A stretch of 9,347 nucleotides of DNA, taken from the NCBI GenBank assembly GCA_031284065.1, contig JAITAP010000159.1, positions 1-9,347 of the forward strand, given 5' to 3'. Numbering within the stretch: position 1 is the stretch's first letter; the number at the start of each line of letters is the position of its first letter. This document shows positions 1 through 5,529 of this stretch, piece after piece. The translations under genes and the position numbers were made by a program. This DNA is from Prevotellaceae bacterium. Lineage in GTDB: Bacteria; Bacteroidota; Bacteroidia; Bacteroidales; UBA932. The notes under the pieces are model-generated. The model did not search any database and was not told the DNA's origin. It was given only the letters and a program-made list of their open reading frames with translations.

Positions 1-306
1 CTTTTCCAGAGCAAGCTGTACGTTCCCATATCCGAGCGGGAGGTGGAGGGCGGCTACGTGGACATGTACCTGCAACGAAGCCCCCTGCTGCCGGACGTCA
101 AGTACGAGTGGGTATGGGAGGTGAAGTACCTCAAAAAGGGCGAAAAAAGCAAGGCAACGCTACAGCGCGCAAAGGAGCAGGCTTTCGCCCAGATAGACCG
201 GTACCGAAAGGCGCACTATTTTTCCGCACGCAGCGACGTTCGCTACGCTGCCATCATCTTTATCGGAAAGGACAAGTACGAAATTCACGAGCACGTCTGT
301 CTTTGA
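1..306 (+). CDS. PD-(D/E)XK nuclease-domain protein, C-terminal fragment (AAA-ATPase/DUF1703-like)
   Basis: The frame is open from base 1 to a TGA at 304-306, giving the last 101 residues of a protein that begins outside the window. I see the core of a PD-(D/E)XK fold: GGYVDM with an aspartate at fragment residue 21, a strand ending WEVKY with the E-x-K pair at residues 40 and 42, then a helix with Q and RY (AFAQIDRY) and a final hydrophobic strand (YAAIIFIG). This arrangement is typical of the nuclease-like domain (PF08011, formerly DUF1703) at the C-terminus of AAA-ATPase-like proteins that are multicopy in Bacteroidales. The cellular role of that family is not settled. The ATPase part would lie to the left and cannot be seen. 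It is convergent with rfbC, with only 43 bases between the stop codons. I am confident of the domain type, less so of the full architecture. Confidence 0.8.
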   Translation, partial: LFQSKLYVPISEREVEGGYVDMYLQRSPLLPDVKYEWVWEVKYLKKGEKSKATLQRAKEQAFAQIDRYRKAHYFSARSDVRYAAIIFIGKDKYEIHEHVCL

Positions 307-349
307 AACATCTGAAAAATCTACGTCAGAGCTAACGTTTTTGCTATTG

Positions 350-898
350 TCAAAAAATCTCCGCTTCGCAAAATGGTTTTGCGTTGCTTCTGTCCTTCTC
401 TGAAAGCAAAAGTTGGTTTGTATTCATTCCCCAATCTATGCCAATGTCGGGGTCGTCAAAGCGGATGTTGCGCTCATGCTGAGGCGCGTAAACGTTATCG
501 ACCTTGTAGGTGAAAATCGCCTCGCTGCTGAGCACTAAAAACCCGTGCGCAAAACCTTTCGGAATAAACAGCTGCCGCTTGTTTTCCGCCGTCAACGCTA
601 CGGCCACGTGCCGCCCAAAGGTGGGAGAGCCTTTTCTAATATCAACCGCCACGTCGAGCACTTCGCCGCTAATGACGCGCACCAGCTTGCTCTGCGCAAA
701 CGGCGGCAGCTGGTAGTGCAAACCTCGCAGCACGCCCCGCGCGGACTTTGATTCGTTGTCCTGCACAAAGTTTATTTTCCCTACGTGCTGCTCAAACAGG
801 CTTTCGCGGTAGGTTTCCATGAAGTATCCGCGAGCATCGGCAAATACTTTCGGCTCAATAATCCATACACCTTGCAGGCTTGATTCTGTAAAGTTCAT
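350..898 (-). CDS. rfbC: dTDP-4-dehydrorhamnose 3,5-epimerase
   Basis: This is the cupin-fold epimerase that converts dTDP-4-dehydro-6-deoxyglucose to dTDP-4-dehydro-L-rhamnose in the cytoplasm, the third step of dTDP-L-rhamnose synthesis for surface polysaccharides. From the ATG at 898 it is 182 residues, the usual family length. The signature RGLHYQ gives the catalytic base His61. Tyr131 and Tyr137 lie in the TYKVDNVY stretch. Asp169 (LLSEKD) probably matches the Asp that pairs with the catalytic His in the characterised Salmonella enzyme. The substrate-binding segment IPKGFAHGF is intact. The frame is open 13 codons further upstream, but that part overlaps the aminotransferase end and does not look like the family N-terminus, whereas MNFTESSLQGVWIIEP does. 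The start overlaps the stop of the upstream aminotransferase by 4 bases (ATGA), so translation is probably coupled. Other rhamnose genes (rfbA, B, D) are not in the window. Confidence 0.95.
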   Translation of the reverse strand: MNFTESSLQGVWIIEPKVFADARGYFMETYRESLFEQHVGKINFVQDNESKSARGVLRGLHYQLPPFAQSKLVRVISGEVLDVAVDIRKGSPTFGRHVAVALTAENKRQLFIPKGFAHGFLVLSSEAIFTYKVDNVYAPQHERNIRFDDPDIGIDWGMNTNQLLLSEKDRSNAKPFCEAEIF

Positions 899-2091
899 AT
901 TTTTTCGGGGTAAATTTTCAGGGCTTCTTTCAGGCACGTTATCGCGCTTTGCAGGTCGCCAATGTTGAGCACGTACGCCAGCCTGACCTCATTCAAGCCC
1001 AAGCCGAGCGTAAAGTAGAATCCGGTGGCGGGCGCTACCATTACCGTTTGATTTTTGTAGCTGAACTCCTCGAGCAGCCACTGCGCAAACTTGTCCGAAT
1101 TTTCGATGGGCAGGCGAGCCATAGCGTAGAATGCGCCTTGCGGCTTGGGGCAGTAAACGCCCTCTATCCGGTTGAGCTCGTCAACCATGAAGTCTCGGCG
1201 GCTGACGTACTCGTGGTGCACTTTTTCAAAGTACGACGCGGGGGTGGCCAGCGCAGCTTCGGCGGCTATTTGCCCGTAGAACGGGGGGCACAGGCGGGCT
1301 TGCCCAAACTTGAGCGACGCCGCAAGAACATCCCTGTTCCGGCTGATGATTGCGCCCACCCGCGCTCCGCACATGCTGTAGCGTTTCGATACGGAGTCAA
1401 TCAGCACAACGTGGTCTTCTAACCCTTGCAGCTGCATGGCGGAGTAGCTTTGCTGGCCGTCGTAGCAAAATTCGCGGTACGCCTCGTCGCAAAAGAGGTA
1501 CAAATCGTACTTTTTTACGATAACGGCCAAGCGCTCCAAGTCGGCTTTGGAGTAGAGGCATCCCGTGGGGTTGTTGGGGTTGCTGATGAATATTCCCTTT
1601 GTTTTTGGGGTTATCAGGCGCTCAAACGCCCCAATGGGCGGCAGCGCAAAATCGTCGTCAATGCTGGACGTTATGGGCTTCACGTTCACGCCCGCTTCAA
1701 TCGCGTAAGCCCAGTAGTTGGCGTAAAACGGCTCCGGAATAATAACCTCATCTCCGGGGTTGAAGCACGCCATAAACGAAAACAGGATTGCCTCCGAGCC
1801 GCCGTTGGTAATGAGAATATTGTCGAAATTTACGCTTACTCCCAGCTTTTGGTAGTACGTTGCCAGCCCGCGACGGTAGGACTCGTTTCCCGCCGAAGGG
1901 CCGTACTCGACAATGTTTTTGCTGCAATTTTTTATGGCGTCCAGCGCTGCCTGCGGCGTAACAATATCGGGCTGTCCAATGTTGAGGTGGTAAACCTTTC
2001 GCCCCATACGCTTTGCGGCTTCGGCATACGGCGCCAGCTTGCGTATAGGCGATGAGGGCATGTACAATCCTTTCTCTGAAATTCGTGGCAT
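895..2091 (-). CDS. PLP-dependent aminotransferase, class I/II (aspartate aminotransferase-like)
   Basis: A 398-residue fold-type I aminotransferase, presumably cytosolic, moving an amino group from an amino acid to a 2-oxoacid. Visible motifs in order: LNIGQPD near residue 37, the NPNNPTG cofactor/substrate loop at 171-177, CDEAY with the pyridine-binding Asp202, SVSKRYSMCGARVG with the Schiff-base Lys236 and the phosphate-binding Arg244, and the carboxylate-binding arginine in LNEVRLAY (Arg370). The N-terminal pattern (MPxIS...MPxSPIRKLxPYA...AKxxGxKVYHLNIGQPD) fits Bacteroidales homologues and supports the ATG at 2091 rather than the in-frame ATG at 2061. Substrate preference (aspartate, aromatic or other) cannot be read from the sequence, so no symbol is given. 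The gene lies 130 bases downstream of purD and overlaps rfbC by 4 bases. Nothing in the family connects it directly to rhamnose synthesis. Confidence 0.93.
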   Translation of the reverse strand: MPRISEKGLYMPSSPIRKLAPYAEAAKRMGRKVYHLNIGQPDIVTPQAALDAIKNCSKNIVEYGPSAGNESYRRGLATYYQKLGVSVNFDNILITNGGSEAILFSFMACFNPGDEVIIPEPFYANYWAYAIEAGVNVKPITSSIDDDFALPPIGAFERLITPKTKGIFISNPNNPTGCLYSKADLERLAVIVKKYDLYLFCDEAYREFCYDGQQSYSAMQLQGLEDHVVLIDSVSKRYSMCGARVGAIISRNRDVLAASLKFGQARLCPPFYGQIAAEAALATPASYFEKVHHEYVSRRDFMVDELNRIEGVYCPKPQGAFYAMARLPIENSDKFAQWLLEEFSYKNQTVMVAPATGFYFTLGLGLNEVRLAYVLNIGDLQSAITCLKEALKIYPEKI

Positions 2092-2186
2092 ATATTACTT
2101 ACGGGTTGTTTGTCTTGGTATCTGCGCCTGTCGATTTTCAAAAATCAGCAAGGGCAGGAGTATGTATGTTTGACGTTTTTATCTGG

Positions 2187-2194
2187 CAAATGTA
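2187..2194 (-). promoter_or_regulatory. Possible Bacteroides-type -7 element upstream of the aminotransferase
   Basis: On the minus strand this reads TACATTTG, a full match to the TAnnTTTG -7 consensus of Bacteroidales. It lies about 95 bases before the aminotransferase ATG, in the spacer after purD. No TTTG is present 19-21 bases further upstream, so only half of the promoter is seen. It could let the aminotransferase-rfbC pair be transcribed separately from purD, but a chance match is possible. Confidence 0.3.
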
Positions 2195-2221
2195 CATAAA
2201 ATTCCCGAATTATGCGGCGCA

Positions 2222-3496
2222 TCAGGGCAAAACATCTTTCCCTATGTCCCTGCGGAGATACTTCCCGTCGTACTCAACTTTTGCGGCGGCGGCGTAGGAT
2301 TTTTCCAACGCTTGGGGGAGGGAGTCGGCAAGCGACGAAAGCGCCAGCACGCGACCGCCGGCCGTTTCTACTTTTTCGCCGTTGGCTCTTGTGCCGGCAT
2401 GAAAGGCAATACATTCCCGCACGTCTTCCAATCCGCTTACGGCAGCTCCCTTTTTGTAGCTGCCGGGGTAGCCTCCGCTCACGCACACCACAGACGCTGC
2501 CGCCTGCGGCGAATGGCGGCACGACCGCTCCGACAGATTTCCTTTGGCAACGCCGTCAAACAGGTCAACCAAATCTGCGTCGAGGCGCAGCATGACGCTT
2601 TCGGTTTCGGGGTCGCCCATGCGCACGTTGTACTCAATCACGAGCGGTTCTCCGCCTACGCTTATTAAGCCGAAAAAAATGAAGCCTTTGTAGATAATAC
2701 CTTCCGCCTGCAAGCCTCTAATGGTTGGCTCTACAATGCGCGTGCGCACTTTTTCCATGAACTCCGGCGTGGCGAACGGTACCGGCGAAACGCTTCCCAT
2801 GCCGCCGGTATTCAGCCCCGTGTCGCCCTCGCCTATACGCTTGTAGTCCTTTGCTTCGGGCAATATTTTGTACGATTTGCCATCGCTTAGGGCAAAAACC
2901 GACAGCTCCACGCCGCTCAGAAACTCCTCCACCACCACCGTGCGGCTCGATTCGCCAAACATGCCGTTGAGCATTTCCTCCAGCTGCGTTTTTGCCTCGC
3001 TCAGGCTGTCCAAAATCAGCACGCCCTTACCAGCAGCCAGCCCGTCGGCTTTGAGCACGTAGGGCGGCGCGAGCGACTCCAGAAAGGCAAAGCCGTTGGC
3101 AATGCTGTCGCGCGTGAACGACTTGTAGCGAGCCGTAGGGATACTGTGCTTTGCCATGAACTGCTTGGCAAAATCCTTGCTTCCCTCCAGCATCGCGCCC
3201 TTTTTTGAGGGGCCTACCAGCGGAATATTCTTCAGCGCATCGTCGTTGGCAAAGTAGTCGAAAATGCCCCGCACCAGCGGCTCTTCGGGGCCTACCACCA
3301 CCATGTCCACCGCATTTTTCAGCACAACAGCCTTTACTGCGGCAAAATCGTTTGGGTCAACCGGCACGTTGACCCCAAGCGAGGCTGTACCGGCGTTCCC
3401 CGGCGCAATAAAAAGCTGCGATAGCGCCTTGCTTTGCTTCATTTTCCACGCCAGCGCATGCTCGCGCCCACCGGAACCAAGTAAAAGAATTTTCAT
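2222..3496 (-). CDS. purD: Phosphoribosylamine--glycine ligase (GAR synthetase)
   Basis: PurD joins 5-phosphoribosylamine and glycine using ATP, the second step of de novo purine synthesis, in the cytoplasm. The chosen ATG at 3496 gives 424 residues, the normal family length. It starts with MKILLLGSGGREHALAWK, the typical N-terminal domain. The ATP-grasp domain follows: GPSKKGAMLEGSKDFAK near 95-111, the lysine strand LKADGLAAGKGV (149-160), VVVEEFLSGVELS (187-199), LNTGGMGS (228-235), and the metal-binding EYNVRMGDPETE (288-299, with E288 and N290). The C-terminal domain ends at a TGA right beside the next spacer. The frame stays open 27 codons upstream of this start, but those codons are repeat-derived (HYSLFII-type residues) and the family N-terminus begins at 3496. 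It lies 77 bases downstream of queG with no promoter seen between them, so co-transcription is likely. Confidence 0.97.
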   Translation of the reverse strand: MKILLLGSGGREHALAWKMKQSKALSQLFIAPGNAGTASLGVNVPVDPNDFAAVKAVVLKNAVDMVVVGPEEPLVRGIFDYFANDDALKNIPLVGPSKKGAMLEGSKDFAKQFMAKHSIPTARYKSFTRDSIANGFAFLESLAPPYVLKADGLAAGKGVLILDSLSEAKTQLEEMLNGMFGESSRTVVVEEFLSGVELSVFALSDGKSYKILPEAKDYKRIGEGDTGLNTGGMGSVSPVPFATPEFMEKVRTRIVEPTIRGLQAEGIIYKGFIFFGLISVGGEPLVIEYNVRMGDPETESVMLRLDADLVDLFDGVAKGNLSERSCRHSPQAAASVVCVSGGYPGSYKKGAAVSGLEDVRECIAFHAGTRANGEKVETAGGRVLALSSLADSLPQALEKSYAAAAKVEYDGKYLRRDIGKDVLP

Positions 3497-3508
3497 TTTT
3501 AATTTAGG

Positions 3509-3552
3509 AATAATGAAAATAATGAATAACGAATAATGAATAACGAATAATG
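3509..3552. repeat. 7-base tandem repeat tract, AATAAYG type (purD leader)
   Basis: On the plus strand, five consecutive heptads alternate AATAATG and AATAACG from 3518 to 3552. Another AATAATG lies at 3509-3515, set off by two extra bases. The alternation makes a 14-base unit present twice in full, followed by a lone AATAATG heptad. It occupies most of the 77-base spacer between the queG stop and the purD start. Read on the minus strand it has no stop codon and translates to a period-7 peptide (IHYSLFI-like), which falsely lengthens the purD frame. Confidence 0.85.
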
Positions 3553-3568
3553 AATGTTCCTCCGAGTT

Positions 3569-3589
3569 AATTTTCAACTTTCAGCTCTC
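3569..3589. repeat. Short 7-base repeat tract, AATTTTC/AACTTTC type, overlapping the queG stop codon
   Basis: Three successive heptads on the plus strand, AATTTTC, AACTTTC and AGCTCTC, follow the pattern A[AG][TC]TTTC with some decay. The queG stop codon (minus strand, 3576-3574) falls at the junction of the first two, so the tract straddles the end of the gene. The same heptad family recurs at 4537-4592 in the next spacer upstream. Confidence 0.65.
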
Positions 3590-4527
3590 TCCGTTGCCCT
3601 CACGTTTTCTTTCATGCCTTGCAGCGTTGCGCGCTTTATGGGCGAATGTTCAAATATTTTGTCGAACTCTTCGGCGGACATGGCCAGCCAGTCGGCGGCG
3701 GTGAGCGTGAGCAGCTGGGGCAGGATTTGCATCTCGTCATGCGCCGCCGTTTTCGCCCGCTCATTCCAAGGGCAAGCTTCCTGACAAATATCGCAGCCGA
3801 AAACGTATCGCGGGGTAGCCGTTTTTTCATCCTCTGCCACGCTTGCTTCGTCGCCCTGCAGAGGATTGGAATATTTTTCTACGGTGCGATACGACAGGCA
3901 GCGACGCGCATTCACTCTTCCGCTGTCCAGAATTGCACCCGCAGGGCAGGCGTTAACGCAGCGCGTGCAGCTGCCGCAGCGGTTTTTCAGCGGCTTGGCG
4001 ACGCTCTCTACCTCGTCGCTCAAGAGCAGTACCCCTATGAAAGTGTACGAGCCAAGCTCTTTGCTAATCAACATTCCGTTTTTGCCCAGCCACCCCAACC
4101 CGGCTGCGGCCGCCCAGTACCGCTCCTGTAGCGGCGCAGTGTCAACAAGCGTGCGCCCTCGCAGCGCAGGCTGTTCGGCTTGCAGCGCGGCCAGCAGCGT
4201 CCAAAGCTTTTGCTTGAGCGCCTCGTGGTAGTCTATGCCGTAGGCGTAGCACGACACCTGCGGCAGGTGCGGCGGCTGCCGGCGCTGCGGCTTGTACGAA
4301 AAAAGCGTTACCACCGCCGTGCGCGCGCCGCTCTTCATTAGCAGGCGCGGGTCGGCGCGTTTTTGCGGGTGTCGCTCCATGTAGCGCATCCCGGCGTGGT
4401 AGCTGCGCCGTATCCATTCGTCAAAGTTGCGGAGCACGTCGTCCGGCAGTGCGCTCAGGACGACAGCTCCGCAGGCGTCAAAGCCTGCGCTGCGCGCGGC
4501 GGATTGTATGAAGTCGGAGGTCAGCAA
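3574..4527 (-). CDS. queG: Epoxyqueuosine reductase
   Basis: QueG reduces epoxyqueuosine to queuosine at the wobble base of tRNAs with GUN anticodons, using cobalamin and two [4Fe-4S] clusters. It is a 317-residue short form without the C-terminal HEAT repeats found in some relatives. The N-terminal DUF1730-type region includes the conserved VDTAPLQERYWAAAAGLGW, in which Asp129 matches the proposed catalytic acid. The ferredoxin-like region has all eight cysteines: C184, C187, C190 and C194 (CGSCTRCVNACP), C210, then C245, C248 and C252 (CDICQEACP). The start appears to be TTG at 4527: reading upstream, the frame meets a TGA at 4551-4549 with no ATG or GTG between, and LTSDFIQSAARSAGFDACG is a good family N-terminus. 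It lies 62 bases after the SufT-like gene and 77 before purD, with repeat tracts in both spacers. Confidence 0.95.
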   Translation of the reverse strand: MLTSDFIQSAARSAGFDACGAVVLSALPDDVLRNFDEWIRRSYHAGMRYMERHPQKRADPRLLMKSGARTAVVTLFSYKPQRRQPPHLPQVSCYAYGIDYHEALKQKLWTLLAALQAEQPALRGRTLVDTAPLQERYWAAAAGLGWLGKNGMLISKELGSYTFIGVLLLSDEVESVAKPLKNRCGSCTRCVNACPAGAILDSGRVNARRCLSYRTVEKYSNPLQGDEASVAEDEKTATPRYVFGCDICQEACPWNERAKTAAHDEMQILPQLLTLTAADWLAMSAEEFDKIFEHSPIKRATLQGMKENVRATERAES

Positions 4528-4536
4528 GGCAAATAC

Positions 4537-4592
4537 AATTTTCAGCGTTCAACTCGCAATTTTCAGCTTTCAATTTTCAGCGTTCAGCGTCA
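4537..4592. repeat. Eight-unit 7-base repeat tract (AATTTTC/AGCGTTC type) between the SufT-like gene and queG
   Basis: Read on the plus strand from 4537, the sequence divides into eight heptads with no gaps: AATTTTC at 4537, 4558 and 4572; AGCGTTC at 4544 and 4579; AGCTTTC at 4565; AACTCGC at 4551; AGCGTCA at 4586. A 16-base word beginning CAATTTTCAGC is present exactly at 4536-4551 and 4571-4586, with a one-mismatch copy at 4557-4572. The last heptad contains the stop codon of the SufT-like gene (4592-4590), and the tract fills nearly the whole spacer up to the queG start. Confidence 0.88.
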
Positions 4593-4910
4593 CAATAGCC
4601 CCAGCTGAAGCTTGGCTTCCTCGCTCATCATTTCCTTGCCCCACGGCGGCTCAAAGGTGAGGTTTACGCTTGCTTCCGTTACGCCGGGCACTTGCGCCAC
4701 CTGCTCTTTCACGTCTCTCACAATATCGTCTGCAATAGGGCAGGTGGGCGCGGTGAGCGTCATCGCTATATCGACCTTGCCCTCTTCGCTTACCTGCACC
4801 TCGTAGATAAGCCCAAGCTCGTACACGCTTACCGGAATTTCGGGGTCGTAGATGTTGCGAAGCACCCGCACAATATCTTTCTGTATGGCTAATATTTTTT
4901 CAGCGTCCAT
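4590..4910 (-). CDS. MIP18/DUF59-family Fe-S assembly protein (SufT-like)
   Basis: A 106-residue single-domain protein of the MIP18 (DUF59, PF01883) family, whose members help deliver or mature Fe-S clusters; SufT and PaaD are relatives. The family signatures are clear: DPEIPVSVYELGLIY at residues 22-36, TLTAPTCPIADDI at 51-63 with the conserved reactive Cys57, and an ending FEPPW...MSEEAKLQLGLL that is usual for the bacterial SufT-like branch. The ATG at 4910 is chosen over one at 4976: the extra 22 residues do not fit the family, and the upper ATG lies inside the -7 element of a good minus-strand promoter. It is the first gene of the leftward block, directly before the Fe-S enzyme QueG. A role in maturing QueG, MiaB or other cluster proteins is an inference from context. 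Confidence 0.92.
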   Translation of the reverse strand: MDAEKILAIQKDIVRVLRNIYDPEIPVSVYELGLIYEVQVSEEGKVDIAMTLTAPTCPIADDIVRDVKEQVAQVPGVTEASVNLTFEPPWGKEMMSEEAKLQLGLL

Positions 4911-4973
4911 CACGTAAGTAAATTTTACAAAAGGCAGGCCGTATGCTCTCCGCAGGCTGCCGATAAAAGACTG

Positions 4974-5004
4974 CAAACTTAATCAGAATATGGTGTTTTA
5001 CAAA
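4974..5004 (-). promoter_or_regulatory. Bacteroides-type promoter for the leftward (SufT-like/queG/purD) block
   Basis: On the minus strand, TTTG (5004-5001) is followed after exactly 19 bases by TAAGTTTG (4981-4974). Both elements match the Bacteroidales -33 (TTTG) and -7 (TAnnTTTG) consensus fully, at the usual spacing. Transcription would start a few bases beyond 4974, leaving a leader of roughly 55 bases before the SufT-like ATG at 4910. This placement also argues against the upstream ATG at 4976. Confidence 0.75.
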
Positions 5005-5009
5005 ATAAT

Positions 5010-5040
5010 TTTGCCGTTTTACGTTTTTTGATTAAACTTG
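5010..5040 (+). promoter_or_regulatory. Bacteroides-type promoter for the rightward (deaminase/protease/TM2/miaB) block
   Basis: TTTG at 5010-5013 is followed after 19 bases by TAAACTTG at 5033-5040, which differs from TAnnTTTG at one position. The implied leader to the GTG at 5084 is about 35-40 bases. It is the mirror partner of the minus-strand promoter, whose -33 element begins only five bases away. Inside the leader an 11-base word TAATTCAT[CT]AC occurs twice (5046 and 5071). Confidence 0.6.
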
Positions 5041-5083
5041 CAAACTAATTCATCACCCCACAAAATAAGTTAATTCATTACAC

Positions 5084-5515
5084 GTGAGTAGTTTGAATAA
5101 TAATTCGAGGCAGCATCAGTTTGATTGCAGATACTTGGAGATGGCGCGAATATGGGGAAAAAACTCCTACTGCAAGCGCCGCCAGGTGGGTGCGCTGCTG
5201 GTCAAAGACCGTATCATTATTTCGGATGGGTACAACGGCACGCCCTCGGGGTTTGAGAATGAGTGCGAAGATGGCGATGTTACCAAGCCATACGTGCTGC
5301 ACGCAGAAGCGAACGCTATCACAAAGGTGGCAAGGTCCAACAACAGCAGCGAGGGCGCAACGCTTTACGTTACCTCGTCGCCGTGTATGGAGTGCGCCAA
5401 GCTGATAATTCAGGCGGGCGTTAAGCGCGTTGTTTTTGCCGACCACTACCACGACGTCAACGGTATCAACTTGCTAGAGCGGGCAGGCATTGACGTTCAG
5501 CAAATTAACATTTAA
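5084..5515 (+). CDS. dCMP deaminase-family protein (ComEB-type cytidine/deoxycytidylate deaminase)
   Basis: A 143-residue zinc-dependent nucleotide deaminase. Relatives convert dCMP to dUMP, feeding dTMP synthesis. The zinc and catalytic motifs are present: HAEANAI with ligand His73 and proton-shuttle Glu75, and PCMEC with ligands Cys101 and Cys104. The N-terminal block YCKRRQVGALLVKD...IISDGYNGTPSGFEN is the substrate-pocket region typical of the dCMP deaminase branch, which argues against a riboflavin or guanine deaminase. The start is GTG at 5084; the next methionine is residue 20, inside the conserved part, and a TTG at 5093 is the other option. It is the first gene of the rightward block, 14 bases before the protease gene. 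Substrate is inferred from family resemblance; regulation by dCTP, known for some members, cannot be judged here. Confidence 0.92.
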   Translation: MSSLNNNSRQHQFDCRYLEMARIWGKNSYCKRRQVGALLVKDRIIISDGYNGTPSGFENECEDGDVTKPYVLHAEANAITKVARSNNSSEGATLYVTSSPCMECAKLIIQAGVKRVVFADHYHDVNGINLLERAGIDVQQINI

Positions 5516-5529
5516 TACACTACTAATAA

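Noticed and set aside
315..342. Possible bidirectional terminator between the left-edge gene and rfbC (ACGT...ACGT followed by a T run)
   Set aside because: Only four paired bases next to the loop, with a bulge before the A/T pairs. Too weak to call.
1426..2055. 209-codon plus-strand open frame antisense to the aminotransferase
   Set aside because: No recognisable domain, and it lies entirely across a gene with complete catalytic motifs.
2133..2146. Inverted repeat GATTTT-CA-AAAATC upstream of the aminotransferase
   Set aside because: Six AT-rich pairs around a two-base centre; too short and too AT-rich to separate from chance.
4911..4976. Extra 22 residues at the start of the SufT-like protein
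   Set aside because: The upstream ATG lies inside the -7 element of a strong promoter match, and the added residues do not fit the family.
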